DNA of 64,000 nt from Diphasiastrum complanatum (GCA_029204225.1 CM055110.1:308077-372076); one strand, 5' to 3'; numbered from the stretch's first letter, positions 11,065-22,330 are shown. Translations and numbers: made by a program. Notes: generated by a model from the letters alone, not told the origin.

Positions 11065-11460
11065 GTCAATATTCTAGCATTTCAAAGGGAAGAAGCATGA
11101 TGATCCCGACATTCACATTCACCAATTTTTGGTAGTCGTCACAGGCAAACCTCGAAATAGTGGTTATTAGGAAGTCGGAACTATTTGCAACAACATTAAA
11201 GGAAAATGCTCTTCAATGGTATTCCCAATTAGGGTTTCAAAAATTCCAGACTTGGGAAGTATTGGGAAGAGCTTTCTTGAAGTGATATCGGAAGAAGCAT
11301 GAGGACGAGGAGATTTTGGATAAATTGCAAGCAATGGAGCAAAAAAAGAAGGAAGTTGTTTTAGCTTGTGTTCAGAGGTTCGAAGTTTTAGAAAAGAGGC
11401 TTCAGGCTGCACTAACATATGCAAAATGCGTCAAGTACTTCTAACATGGGTTATATAAGG
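11065..11460 (+). pseudogene. Ty3/gypsy gag fragment
   Basis: Frames on the plus strand, broken by shifts, give gag-type sequence: DPDIHIHQFLVV, then W-containing text and FQKFQTWEVLGRAFLK, KKHEDEEIL and LACVQRFEVLEKRL. This matches the retrotransposon gag core of plant gypsy elements (SWE.L...F, then E.V..Y..RF..L). The same segment lies inverted at 56,160-56,745 with an LTR and primer-binding site attached, which identifies it. Here that upstream part is absent. Confidence 0.75.
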
Positions 11461-11559
11461 TTCTCAAGAGGGGAACCACGTCCAAAATTCTATTATTGTT
11501 GCTTTCATAACCCAGTTTTTGTTCCCTTCTTTCCCTTTCCCATAAAATTCTTCTTTGCC

Positions 11560-12065
11560 TGTTGTAAGAAACATTTCTGACTATGTTTATTATCTTGAAT
11601 CAACAACCATGTAACATACAATTGATTATCAACCGCATTTCATTCATCATATTTTGGTATTCAAAATGATGTACAACTATATGATAATATGATGCTTTAC
11701 AATTTAGTCATGCGTCATCCACCAACTGCTTGCTGCAAAAAGCAAGCCATACACTATGAGTGTTCCAACAAAAATTCACAACACTACGTTGACGTCGAAT
11801 AAGTCGTACTTTGTAAAATTGCTCCCTGCTTTTGGAAGAAACATCCCTAACTATGTATATTATCTTTAATCAACAACCATATACACATACAATTGATTAT
11901 CAACCACATTTCATTAATGATATTCGGGTTTTCAAAATGATGTACAACTACAACATAATATTATGCTTTACAATTTAGTCATGGGTCTTCCACCAACTAC
12001 TGCTACAAAAAGCAGACCATATAGTATGAGTGTTCCAACAAAAATTCACAACACCATGTTGACGC
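11560..12065. repeat. Two tandem copies of a ~270-bp repeat
   Basis: About 11,560-11,800 and 11,830-12,065 are similar in direct order (each runs from a GAAACAT..CTATGT segment through TTGATTATCAACC, TTTACAATTTAGTCATG and GAGTGTTCCAACAAAAATTCAC). The pair recurs inverted at about 55,620-56,090, and a further partial copy lies at 54,680-54,820. They lie between gag debris and copia pol debris and may be eroded LTR or spacer sequence. Confidence 0.65.
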
Positions 12066-12084
12066 CAAATATCTTGTAGTCTGC

Positions 12085-13030
12085 TATGGCTACAAGTCGA
12101 GTATGAAGCAGCTTCGAGTAGTCGGATGTCTATGCTACATGCAAAGAAAATTAATTTCTATCACGTTAGCTGTAGGAATACTGTTATAGTATGTTCACAT
12201 AATATGTCAATGATTCAATGATCACCAGCAATTTGAATCAACTACTGATTCGAGCCTGGTGCACTACCTACTCGGCATGGAAATCATGAGAGATAGATCA
12301 CCATAATCCAATAGAAATATGTAGTCAATGTACTTCATAGGTATCACATGGAAGACTTCAAGTTGATAGACTCACCCATGGATCCATGATTCCAGCTATT
12401 GAATGACATGTCCACAAAGACTGAAGCACAACAGAAAGAAATGTATAGATGACCTGATCTTGCGTACAAAGTGAGCAAATTGCTGCAATACATGTCAAAT
12501 CCAGGACTACCAGTTAGTAATTGTGTTCATCATATATGCCATGATCTACAGATGACCTAATATTGCATACACAGTGAGCACATTGTTGCAATACATGTCG
12601 AATCCATGACTACCGTATTGGAAAGTTCTACAAAGAGAATTTGATGTACATACAAGCCACAAAGCACTATGCTTTGTGTTATGATAGAGATTCCAAGGAC
12701 GCACTAGTTCTAAATGCCTATTCCGACTCAGATTGGGTTGGAAAAGTGGATATTAGAAAATCCACCTTTGGCTACCTATGCTAAGTCTTGTAGGAGGACC
12801 AATTTCATGGAACAATCAAAAGCAAGAATGCATTTCCTTGTCCGTTATCGAGTCCAAATATGTTGCATCCACCTGTATAGTAAAGTACATTATTTGGCTT
12901 TGATGATAATTCCAAGATTTGAAATTTCAGCTAATCAGACCAGCAATACTCCATTGTGACAATAAACACTAGTTTGTTTTTTCTTTCAACCCACCATCTC
13001 GCTAAACACATTGAAGTTAGATTTCATTTT
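12085..13030 (+). pseudogene. Ty1/copia integrase C-terminus, RT and RNase H relic
   Basis: Plus-strand frames, heavily broken, read VFGCLCYM-like text (about 12,130), VHYLLGMEIMRD (about 12,260), RT-end text YTVSTLLQYMSNP (about 12,570), then RNase H NAYSDSDWVGKVDIRKSTFGYL (12,712-12,780), ISWNNQKQECISLSVIESKY (about 12,800) and HLAKHIEVRFHF (12,990 on). Related relics lie at 49,310-50,040 (+) and 52,976-54,680 (-). This copy has small internal duplications (12,480-12,610) and many stops. Confidence 0.8.
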
Positions 13031-13782
13031 CTTATTCTTAACCTAAATTCATTTTCCAACTACTCCTATACAAATACTCACTCTCTCGAACACCCTACAA
13101 AAATGAACTGTTATATAAATCAATCTCCAATTTTAAAAGCATTTTTTTTTGGCCTGACATTAGCCTAAATGGCTTGGTGAACTTTAGTTCTCCAAAATCC
13201 ATACTTAAATGATACTTATCACCTCTTTTCGGCATGGATGTAGTGGAATTCATGTTATTAGTTTTCTTTAGCAAGGATGTGAGGTTCATTTATGGGTATT
13301 CAAGTCTATGTAACAAAAGGACTGCCATGGAAATTTTTCAATGATATCCAAGGTGCGTGGCCTTATCATTGGTCTATGTTCTGGTAAGTATTTATAGGTT
13401 AGATGAACTTCAAATTTTTGACTTAATTTATTGTATAATGTTTTTGGTAAGCTGTAACTAATGAAATTATTGACTCTTCAATTTAGATTTGTGAATTTGA
13501 TTATATTCCAATATCACAATTAGATTTAGCCATTGGTGGAGGGCTCAATTATCCAACATGGAAGTGAATCTGCATTAATGAAGACAAGCACATAGCATGC
13601 ATGCATGAAAAAAAGCAAACAATGTTTTTCTGTTGGTGCATGCTTGATTCCACATAGTTCTTCTTCCTATTGTGCCCTTGCATGCTTGAATCTAGAGATG
13701 ACAAATGGATTTATTTGAAAATGTATTTGTATTGTTTATGATAGTGTCTTCTTATGGAGGATGTATCCAAGAGGCGTGTCCG
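13031..13782. repeat. Distal part of inverted arm A (pairs with 52,294-52,975)
   Basis: This stretch continues the homology with the inverted copy at 52,294-52,975 and holds no coding sequence. Shared landmarks are CACTCTCTCGAACACCCTA, the GCATGCATGCATGAAAAAAAG run and GTGTCTTCTTATGGAGGATG at 13,745-13,764. Homology stops at about 13,775, next to the gypsy integrase relic. Confidence 0.7.
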
Positions 13783-13824
13783 CATCGATCAGCCAACATT
13801 TAAAATTCTTCGGGATTCCGCCTG

Positions 13825-15332
13825 CTACGCACTTTTCAATTGACATTGGCTGGTATAACAAACTGAGAAGATGCCATTGCTCAGGATCATAAAAATTTCA
13901 GCATGATTGATCACGAAATGATAGCAATTGATTGCAACATATGGTAGTAGTGAACCGTGAAGAAGTAAGCAATCTTCTAGTTTTCCAATTGCTAAGAATA
14001 TTTCATCTAGTCTCAATTGCTTGTCAGATCTAGTTTCAATTTGTATACGATATGTTGGTACTTCAAACTCTATTGACAATATCAGGTGCATGCCATAAAC
14101 CAAATAAAACGAAATATGTTTTGTGGTCACCTTTTCGGCATTTCTATACACCCATAGGACAGAAGGTAATTTCTTTTCCCAATCAGATGCGTGCGCTATG
14201 CTAATCTTATTTAGTATCTTACACAAATGAAACAATTAGCCTTCAGATTGTACGGAGATGTCTTTGAATGTTTAATCATAAAGTGCTTAGTAAGCAGGCG
14301 TATCGTATCATTTAAGAAATGTGTATCTCTGTCACTTACTAATTTCAATGGACAACCGTAACGGGTTATAATATTCCGAAAGAGAAACTCTGCAACAGTT
14401 TTTGCATCATTCATTTTCGTCGCTTCCACTTTGACCATCTTAGTCGTATAGTCAGTTGCTTCTTTTAGTATATCGAGTGACAAGCTTTATTGGTCCAACA
14501 AAGTCAATGCCCCATTTTTCAAATGGTGCAAGTGGGAGTATCGGCATAAGTGCCCAGTACATTGAAGGAGTTGGTTTCCCAACTCGTTGACAAGGATCAC
14601 ACATTTTTACAAACACTGCAACATCTTTGTACATTGTTGGCTGCCAATACTTAGCATTTAAGATCTTCTTTACAATATTTACTACTGCAAAGTGTCCACT
14701 TGCATCTTCTGAATGCATGGCTCTAATAATCCTTGGAATATCAATCAATTCAACACATCTATGAAGCTCTTCATCATGTCCCATTTTATAAAGTACATTA
14801 TTCTTTATCGTATATGGTGCAACCTTATGTTGGAATATTGTCTTTTGTTCAAGATAAAAAATAAGTGGATAGTTTTGATTTTGAGGATAATCAATTATGT
14901 CGGGATATAATGAATCTTCGGCAGATAATAACATAATATTTCATAATGAAATTCATCACTTATATTGTTAGTAACAGATACTATATTTAAGCGAGATAAA
15001 TAGTCTGCATTAGTGTGGTACTTCCCTTGGTGTACCTCCACTTGGTAATCAAAATCCTAGAGCAAAATCACCCATCGAGCTATTCGGCCCGAAATATGTG
15101 TTTCATTTACCAGATGATTTAGTGCATAATGTTCTACATGGAAGATAAAGGAATATCCCAGCAAATAATGTCAAAACTTCTTCACTGAAAAAATCATACC
15201 AAGTCCTTCGCATTCCGTCGCCAAATAGTTTTTTTCCGAGAGGCTTAACTGACGCCTTGCATAGTAGACAGGATAGTCTCGTTTCTCATCATTTTTCTGA
15301 CTTAGGGTAACTCCAATTGTGAACGATGAAAC
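13825..15332 (-). pseudogene. Ty3/gypsy RNase H and integrase relic (3' half)
   Basis: On the minus strand, from 15,332 downward, the frames give RNase H (SFTIGVTLSQ, YYARRQLSLSEKNYLATECE, DYQVEVHQGKYHTNADYLSR). Integrase follows, with an HHCC zinc finger (an H..GH pair near 14,710, CDPCQ near 14,595), the core WGIDFVGPI (about 14,505), SDRDTHF (about 14,325) and the downstream KLPSVLWVYRN part (about 14,170). The segment that should carry the catalytic Glu (about 14,225) is garbled. Frameshifts separate the pieces. The 5' half lies at 21,764-22,330 on the other side of copia element 1, and the RNase H frame continues across the insertion with one copy of the GAAAC target duplicated. Confidence 0.88.
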
Positions 15333-15987
15333 TGTGAAAAATACAGATCCTAAGTGGATCTAAACTCCAAGATCATTGGCTTGAATGCTTGCACTCCAAA
15401 CTACATAAGCTAGGAATTGGCAACACATTCTATGCTACCTAGAATGCAAAGAACTTGATCAAAAAGCATTTATCACAAATGGAAACTTCCATAAACATCA
15501 AGTGCGGCCCAAAATAGCATTATACAGTCCATAATACATCAGCCTATTACTTTTGGAAAGCACCTAAGATCATACACAATAGCTTGAAGACAATACACAC
15601 AACAATGCTCTCAATGGAGGAAGAAACAATGACAATGATCTATTGATCTCAATGAAGCATACAAAAGGTTTCTCCAACCTGTTCTCCACGACTTCCCTAC
15701 TATTTATGGATGAGGAAGATGACTCTCTCTCCTCTCTCTAGAAGGTACTTGACCCTAGATATTCCCTATATAGGAAAAATAGCTAAAAATGGCTTATATG
15801 ACCAAAATACATCAAAATGGTCTCATTTTGAAGGGTATGAAGTTTGACACTTCATCATACTGAAAAAATACAGTAAATAAAAACATTGTGGCCTGGTTCA
15901 CACGTGCAAAACTCTAGAACCAAAACTATTTACAATTTTAGCCAATTTAGGCCTCAAACTAGCTAGGAAATGTTGACAATTTTCACA
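15333..15987 (-). repeat. Copia 1 3' LTR
   Basis: TG..CA-bounded, 655 bp. The element's stop codon falls inside its first bases (15,983-15,985). It contains TTCACACGTG near its start and a possible TATA box CTATATAG at 15,766-15,773. Confidence 0.95.
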
Positions 15988-18900
15988 CTCCCTCTTCAAC
16001 ATTGGATGCTAGTTTCAACATAGTCTTTGAGCACATTCCAAGATTAGATCTATGCATTAAATATAGGTCCTTTCCCAATGGTTTGGTGAAGATATCAGCC
16101 ACACACTCCTTTGAAGAGACATGTTGAAGCTCCACCTCTTTGGCAATGACTTGATCTCTCACAAAATGGTGAGCAATCTCAATGTGCTTGCTCCTTGCAT
16201 GAAAAACAGGATTGCTTGCCAAGCTTTGGGCTGAAAGGTTATCACAAAGTATGATTGGAGTCTTCTCTGGTTCCAGCAAGTGAAGATCCAATAACATCCT
16301 CTTGATCCAAAGAATCTCCTTGGTGCATGTTGTTAATGCCTTGTACTCGGCTTCGGTGGAAGATAGAGAGATAGTTGGTTGCTTCTTTGATAGCCATGAG
16401 ACCACTCCATCTCCAAGATAGATTGCAAAGGCACTTGTTGACTTCCTATCCATTTGATCACCTGCAAAATCTGAATCTGAAAATCCACAAAGGTTAGGTG
16501 TAGTACCTCCATACAAGATGCCAAAATCTCTAGATCCCGAGATGTATCTAAGTACTCTCTTTCCTAGCTTCCAATGAGCCTCACTAGGATCTTGCATAAA
16601 TTGACTTAGTTTACCAACCACAAAGCTTAGATCAGGTCTTGTGATGGTTAACCATATAAGAGATCCTATTAGCTTTCTATAGAGAGTAATGTCCTTGAAG
16701 GATCTTTCATTACTTCTTGTAGTTAGCTTTACATTTGATTCCATAGGAGTAGAAACAACTTTACAATCTTCCATATGAAACCTTTTTAGAATAGAGTTAA
16801 CATACTTTTCTTGACATATGAATGTAGATTTAGAAGTTCTAATAATCTCTATTCCTAAGATATAATGAAGTTTACCAAGATCTTGAATTTCAAACTCTCT
16901 TTTGAGTGCCATCTTGATTTCATCTATATCTAGATTGTTACCACCACTTAAGATAATGTCATCAACATAGATCAAAAGTAAAGTGATATCATTTTCATTC
17001 AATCTAAAGTAGAGAGAATGATCATACTCACTCATAACAAAGTTTTGAGAAAGTAAGAAGGAATTGAGCTTAGCATACCAACTCCTTGGTGCTTGCTTTA
17101 GCCCATACAAACTCTTTTGGAGATAGCACACATGATTAGGCTCATCATGTGAAACATAGCCCTCGGGTTGCTCCATGTAAATATCTTCTTCAAGATCACC
17201 ATTCAAGAAGGCATTAGTAACATCCATTTGCCACATATCCCAATCATAAAGAGTTGCAAGAGAGATTAGGATTCGAATAGTTACCATCTTTGCCACGGGT
17301 GCAAAGGTCTCATCATAGTCAATACCATATTCTTGAGCATACCCCTTTGCCACCAACCTTGCCTTGTACTTGTTGATTGATCCATCTTGATTTGTCTTGA
17401 TCTTGAAGATCCACTTACAACCAATTGCCTTCTTGTCCTTTGGAAGCTTTACCAACCTCCATGTGTTGCTTTTGATGAGTGCTTGATGCTCATGATCCAT
17501 GGCTTGGATCCATTCCTTCTTTTGAATTGCTTCACCTACACAAGTTGGTTCATCAAAAGAGGTAAGAAAAGCAAAGTTAGAGTTGTCCACCACTTGCTTT
17601 CCTTTTTCATCATAGGTTAGCCTTGATGGCTTAGCCCTTTGCCTTTGAGTCTTCCTTGAAGTTTGCTTTGGAGTGGCATCTCCATCTTCATCCAAGACAT
17701 CTTGCACATCATGATGATTAGTAGGCACATCAACATCAACATCAACAACATTGGAAACATTCTCTTCATGAAAGATGACATCCCTACTTATGACAACTTT
17801 CTTTGTAGAAGGAATGTACACTTTGTAAGCCTTGCTTACTTCACTATAGCCAACAAACACACCCTTCTTTGATGAAGGATCTTCTTTAGTTCTATCATCA
17901 AGTGTGATATTGACAAAACATGTACATCCAAAGATCCTACAATGCTTGACACTCGGCCTTCTACCATAAAGAACCTCATGAGGAGTTTTACCATCCAAGG
18001 AAGCACTTGTCCATCTATTACATAGATAGTTAGCACATGCTAAAGCTTCCCCCCAAAAAGACTTAGCAAGATTAGCATGTAGTCTCATTGCCTTGGCACA
18101 TTCACAAAGGGTTCTATTCTTCCTCTCGGCCACTCCATTCTGTTGTGGAGTCCTAGGACTAGACATCTCCCTCTTAATCCCATGTGCTATACAAAAGTCT
18201 TTGAACCTATTTGAGGTGTATTCCCCTCCATTATCAGATCTTAAGCATTTGATCTTTGTATTGAATTGGTTTTCCATTTCATTCTTGAACTTGACAAATG
18301 CAGCAAACACTTCATCCTTACTTTTAAGAAGATAGATCCAAGTATACCTACTAAAGTCATCAATGAAAGTTGCATACATCTTTGCCCCACCATTGCTAGT
18401 TGTACTAGAAGAATGAATATCAGAATGCACAAGTTGAAAAGCTTCTTTAGATCTAGAAGTAGATCTAGAATAAGCAAGTCTATGAGATTTGGACAAGGCA
18501 CAATGTTCACAAACACTATTGTTTGCAACAAGACTTTTAGGGAGACCAAGAACAAGCTCTTTCTTTGTCATTACCTCCAAAGATTTGAAGTTGGGATGGC
18601 CCAACCTCTTGTGCCAAACTTCTTGGTTTGTCAATTGCTCCCTAGCCATACATCCTTCATGATTAGAGATCACACATGCATCAAGCTTGAAAAGTTTACC
18701 ATGCCTCCTACCTTGAGCAATCAAGGATCCACATTTACTTATCAAACATGCATCTCCAATGAACTCCACATCAAGTCCTTTGTCAATCATTTGACTTACA
18801 CTAAGCAAATTCTTAGTGATTGAAGGAATGTACAAAACATTTTCAAGATTTGCTTTCCTATTTGTTGAAAGGGAAATAGGAATAGTGCCTATGCCTTTGA

Positions 18901-19936
18901 TGTCACATTGACCATCATTTGCAGTGTAGATGATGTTACCTTCTCCCTCATAAGACAATAAGGATGTAAAGTATTCCTTATGTCTTGTCATGTGAGATGA
19001 GGCTCCACTATCAATCCACCAAGGATCATTATCATCTATGTTGGCTAACAAACTTGAAGTCATAACAAGTGATTCACATGTGTTATGTTCTTCCTCATCT
19101 ATTGTAAGATTTCCTTGCCTCTCTCCTTGCTCTCTTTTCTTCTTATAACATTCATTTGCAAAATGACCTTTTATCCCACAATAAAAGCACTTGAACTTTG
19201 ACTTATTGTTCTTAGTAGAAGAGGAAGAGGAAGAGTGATCATCATGATCAAAGTTACCACCTTTGGACCATTTCCCTTTGCCTTTACCTTTGCCCTTGAA
19301 TTTGCCTTTTGTGAAGAAAGCCTCTTCACCTCCACCTTGCAAGGATGCACCATCAAGCTTTGATTGCAACCTATGTTCTTCAGCCAATAAGATTTCTTGC
19401 AAGTCAACCACACTTGGCAAGACTCTTTGAATTGCAAAACTTTGCACAAGGTTAGCATGTTCATTTAGCAAACCATTCAACATAACTTGGACTATTTCAC
19501 CATCTTTTATGTTCTCATCAATGCATGCTAAATCATCACTTAGGAACTTAACTCTCAAGATAAATGCATGAGCACTTTCACCCTCTCTTTGCCTACTAGA
19601 AAATATTTGTCTCCTTAGGGTCAATACCCTAGATGTGGACTTTGATTCAAAGAGCTTCTTTAAGGCATTCCATGCCTCACTTGCACTTTGACACTTTCCA
19701 ACTTCCTTGAGAAGTTCATTTGTAACATTCATTTTAATGATATGAAGAGCCCTTTTGGCCTTCTTATCAAACCTTTGTTGCTCTTGAAGTGTGAGAGGTC
19801 TCTCTTCAATTTCTGCAACTATGTCCATGAGTTCATTCAACTCAAGTAAGGACTCCATCCTCACTTTCCAAGTAGAGTAGTTTGATGAACTCAACCTTTC
19901 ACTAGACTCTAGCATGATCCCACCATTGGAAGCCAT
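15983..19936 (-). CDS. Copia 1 gag-pol polyprotein (1,317 aa)
   Basis: Single intact frame in Ty1/copia order: gag, protease, integrase, RT, RNase H. Gag (about 1-250, UBN2-like) ends in a GK-rich tract and a CCHC zinc knuckle with C250, C253, H258 and C263. The protease active site is WWIDSGASSHMT (D309). Integrase has its zinc finger (WHKRLGH at 441-447, C476, C479) and DDE residues D506, D568 and E604 (GVAERKN). RT carries QMDVTNAFLNG and the catalytic YVDD at 990-993. RNase H carries D1154, E1195 and D1232 and ends with FHARSKHIEIAHHF. The start at 19,936 is preceded by an AAGCC-like context on its strand and gives a full gag N-terminus (MASNGG). The last Val codon straddles the polypurine tract/LTR junction and the TGA stop is supplied by the LTR. 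The product should self-assemble into virus-like particles and be processed by its own protease; no stop or shift is seen. Confidence 0.97.
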   Translation of the reverse strand: MASNGGIMLESSERLSSSNYSTWKVRMESLLELNELMDIVAEIEERPLTLQEQQRFDKKAKRALHIIKMNVTNELLKEVGKCQSASEAWNALKKLFESKSTSRVLTLRRQIFSSRQREGESAHAFILRVKFLSDDLACIDENIKDGEIVQVMLNGLLNEHANLVQSFAIQRVLPSVVDLQEILLAEEHRLQSKLDGASLQGGGEEAFFTKGKFKGKGKGKGKWSKGGNFDHDDHSSSSSSTKNNKSKFKCFYCGIKGHFANECYKKKREQGERQGNLTIDEEEHNTCESLVMTSSLLANIDDNDPWWIDSGASSHMTRHKEYFTSLLSYEGEGNIIYTANDGQCDIKGIGTIPISLSTNRKANLENVLYIPSITKNLLSVSQMIDKGLDVEFIGDACLISKCGSLIAQGRRHGKLFKLDACVISNHEGCMAREQLTNQEVWHKRLGHPNFKSLEVMTKKELVLGLPKSLVANNSVCEHCALSKSHRLAYSRSTSRSKEAFQLVHSDIHSSSTTSNGGAKMYATFIDDFSRYTWIYLLKSKDEVFAAFVKFKNEMENQFNTKIKCLRSDNGGEYTSNRFKDFCIAHGIKREMSSPRTPQQNGVAERKNRTLCECAKAMRLHANLAKSFWGEALACANYLCNRWTSASLDGKTPHEVLYGRRPSVKHCRIFGCTCFVNITLDDRTKEDPSSKKGVFVGYSEVSKAYKVYIPSTKKVVISRDVIFHEENVSNVVDVDVDVPTNHHDVQDVLDEDGDATPKQTSRKTQRQRAKPSRLTYDEKGKQVVDNSNFAFLTSFDEPTCVGEAIQKKEWIQAMDHEHQALIKSNTWRLVKLPKDKKAIGCKWIFKIKTNQDGSINKYKARLVAKGYAQEYGIDYDETFAPVAKMVTIRILISLATLYDWDMWQMDVTNAFLNGDLEEDIYMEQPEGYVSHDEPNHVCYLQKSLYGLKQAPRSWYAKLNSFLLSQNFVMSEYDHSLYFRLNENDITLLLIYVDDIILSGGNNLDIDEIKMALKREFEIQDLGKLHYILGIEIIRTSKSTFICQEKYVNSILKRFHMEDCKVVSTPMESNVKLTTRSNERSFKDITLYRKLIGSLIWLTITRPDLSFVVGKLSQFMQDPSEAHWKLGKRVLRYISGSRDFGILYGGTTPNLCGFSDSDFAGDQMDRKSTSAFAIYLGDGVVSWLSKKQPTISLSSTEAEYKALTTCTKEILWIKRMLLDLHLLEPEKTPIILCDNLSAQSLASNPVFHARSKHIEIAHHFVRDQVIAKEVELQHVSSKECVADIFTKPLGKDLYLMHRSNLGMCSKTMLKLASNVEEGV
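15988..15998 (-). promoter_or_regulatory. Copia 1 polypurine tract
   Basis: On the minus strand GAAGAGGGAG directly precedes the 3' LTR. It is also translated as the last residues (E-E-G) of the polyprotein. Confidence 0.85.
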
Positions 19937-21096
19937 GATTCTAATGTTTCTTCAACTTTTAGGTTCTGTTCTAAAGCACTTAGCACTCACTTTTCTCTCA
20001 ACAAATGATAGATAAAGAGATCTATGAAGATTTAGGACCCTAAAACACTTCTATCTTGAACCTAGATGGTTTCCAAGCATAGAAAGGAAGATTGAAACAC
20101 ATGCAACACTTTGCACACACTAAGAATGGATTACAAAATCAAACCAACCTGAACACACTCTTGCTTAAGCTCTCAAACTTTCCAGCAAGTGACCAAATCA
20201 AGTTATGGTGTGAAGAGTTACTTGCATTCTTAGAAAATACCCAAAACTAGGATGCCAAGATTACCTAGTAATGAACAAACTTGATCAACATATGATCAAC
20301 ACACTAAGATATTGATTCAACCTGTAAAACCACATGTAAACCACACTTCTAAAAGTTTATAAACTCCAGCAAGTGATAAATACAAGATTTAGAGGTGAAT
20401 GAATGAGCACACTTAGTGAATCACAAGACTAGCTTCACTATCTTGTCAAATCTTGGTGTTTAGATGTAGATCTAAGATCACTTCACATGAGAATGTTCCT
20501 CAACCTGTTAAGAACCTGAAAACACACTTGCATAATGGTTAACACCTTCCAGCAAATGCTCCAATCAAATTACATAAGGAGAGTTACTTACATGCTCAAC
20601 AAAGTACACCAAAATTTATGCCAAAATTGATGACAATCTTTACAATATGCTCTTCACAATGGAGCTTACAATATGTTCACCCAAAAAAGGGGATCTTTCA
20701 TCCAAATGGAAGCTTTGCTCAGCCTTTAGGAGAATTACAACTCACTCAAAAGAGCATTTGTCATCCACTTAAGGAGAAGTTTCATCCACTTAAGGAGAGT
20801 GTTCATCCAAGAATGGAGATTGTCAACAATAGGATTGAAAAGAACATTGTTAGTATTGAATATGCACAAGCCTCACAATCACAAATGATTAGGTGTTATG
20901 ATCTGATCCAAAATAGTTTCTTTTCAGCCTCTGATCTTCAATAGACCTGAAATATGCTTTTGATCCACAAGTTCAACTCACAAAACAAAGGTTAGTAAGA
21001 TTTGATCAACAAAGCAATGCAAAATCATGCTAGAACTTGATCAAACATCCAAATATCACCAAAAATGGAATACTTACTGTAAATAGAAGCCAACCA
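19937..21096 (-). other. Copia 1 untranslated leader with three degenerate ~180-bp repeats
   Basis: The 1.16 kb between primer-binding site and gag start. Segments centred on (T/C)TCCAGCAA(G/A)TG at about 20,181, 20,365 and 20,549 recur with similar flanks (a CCTG..AACACAC part before, a GAGTTACTT(G/A)CAT part after), spaced about 184 bp. A shorter duplication CATCCACTTAAGGAGA occurs at 20,764 and 20,785. An antisense 108-codon frame at 20,618-20,944 shows no domain and is not called. Confidence 0.7.
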
Positions 21097-21108
21097 GCTC
21101 TGATACCA
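21097..21108 (-). promoter_or_regulatory. Copia 1 primer-binding site (initiator tRNA-Met)
   Basis: TGGTATCAGAGC on the minus strand, directly next to the 5' LTR end. It is the usual plant copia site complementary to the 3' end of initiator tRNA-Met. Confidence 0.95.
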
Positions 21109-21763
21109 TGTGAAAAATACAGATCCTAAGTGGATCTAAACTCCAAGATCATTGGCTTGAATGCTTGCACTCCAAACTACATAAGCTAGGAATTGGCAAC
21201 ACATTCTATGCTACCTAGAATGCAAAGAACTTGATCAAAAAGCATTTATCACAAATGGAAACTTCCATAAACATCAAGTGCGGCCCAAAATAGCATTATA
21301 CAGTCCATAATACATCAGCCTATCACTTTTGGAAAGCACCTAAGATCATACACAATAGCTTGAAGACAATACACACAACAATGCTCTCAATGGAGGAAGA
21401 AACAATGACAATGATCTATTGATCTCAATGAAGCATACAAAAGGTTTCTCCAACCTGTTCTCCACGACTTCCCTACTATTTATGGATGAGGAAGATGACT
21501 CTCTCTCCTCTCTCTAGAAGGTACTTGACCCTAGATATTCCCTATATAGGAAAAATAGCTAAAAATGGCTTATATGACCAAAATACATCAAAATGGTCTC
21601 ATTTTGAAGGGTATGAAGTTTGACACTTCATCATACTGAAAAAATACAGTAAATAAAAACATTGTGGCCTGGTTCACACGTGCAAAACTCCAGAACCAAA
21701 ACTATTTACAATTTTAGCCAATTTAGGCCTCAAACTAGCTAGGAAATGTTGACAATTTTCACA
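21109..21763 (-). repeat. Copia 1 5' LTR (promoter LTR)
   Basis: 655 bp, matching the 3' LTR except for two observed substitutions. A possible TATA box CTATATAG lies at 21,542-21,549. Near its start (minus strand) it carries a CACGTG motif within TTCACACGTG. Confidence 0.95.
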
Positions 21764-22330
21764 GAAACATCCACATAAACAAGAAATGTCCTTACCCAAT
21801 CAGGAGGTCTCAAAATTGGGACGTCCAAGAGTTTATTAGCTTCATTAACTCAAATGATTGTTGACAATCAACAGACCATTCGGTGCAACAAAAGATGCAT
21901 GGTCTTGAATGAACCTTCTATAATATCCAACATGACCCAAAAATCCTCTGAGTTCTTGCAGGTTTGTCGAATCTTTCAAATTCTTAATTATTTCTACTTT
22001 ATCTTTATTGACTTCAATTTCTCTTTTCGATATTCTGTCCGAGTAGTATTTCTTCTGGCATGCCAAAATAACACTTCCCTGGATGAAGACATAGTGAAGT
22101 CTCTCTACATCTCTGCAATGTTTTTCGCAACTTTGAAAGATGAGTGGCTTCTGAGCTATAAATACATAAGTCATCCATAAAAATCTCCAGAAATATGCAT
22201 AGATATTCTTGAAAAATAATAATCATCATTCTTTGGAATGTGGCTTGCGTGTTACATAGTCCAAACAACATCTTATGATAGGCGTAAGTACTCCAATAAG
22301 TTGTGAAATTTGTTTTGGACTAGTCCTCTT
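21764..22330 (-). pseudogene. Ty3/gypsy RT C-terminus relic (5' half, split by copia 1)
   Basis: Minus-strand frames give YAYHKMLFGLCNTQATFQRMM (about 22,265), a FMDDLCIYS catalytic segment (the usual Y/F-x-DD) near 22,175, HLSKLRKTLQRCRE, and the connection part IEVNKDKVEIIKNL and LRGFLGHVGYYRRFI. They continue to LLDVPILRPPDWVRTFLVYVD at the insertion point. A frameshift separates the two larger blocks near 22,020. The RNase H half continues at 15,332. RT upstream of about 22,330 is gone. Confidence 0.88.

Larger units (their letters stand above)
15333..21763 (-). mobile_element. Copia element 1, complete, nested in gypsy RNase H
   Basis: Complete LTR retrotransposon of 6,431 bp, transcribed from the minus strand. 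LTRs are 15,333-15,987 and 21,109-21,763 (655 bp each), begin TGTGAAAA and end TTTTCACA, and are flanked by the 5-bp target duplication GAAAC (15,328-15,332 and 21,764-21,768). By eye the LTRs differ at two sites (15,548/21,324 and 15,915/21,691). With an initiator-Met primer-binding site, a polypurine tract and a 1,317-codon polyprotein, the element looks young and possibly competent. Confidence 0.97.

Noticed and set aside
20618-20944. 108-codon plus-strand frame in the copia 1 leader
   Set aside because: It is antisense to the element, built largely from a local duplication, and has no recognisable domain.
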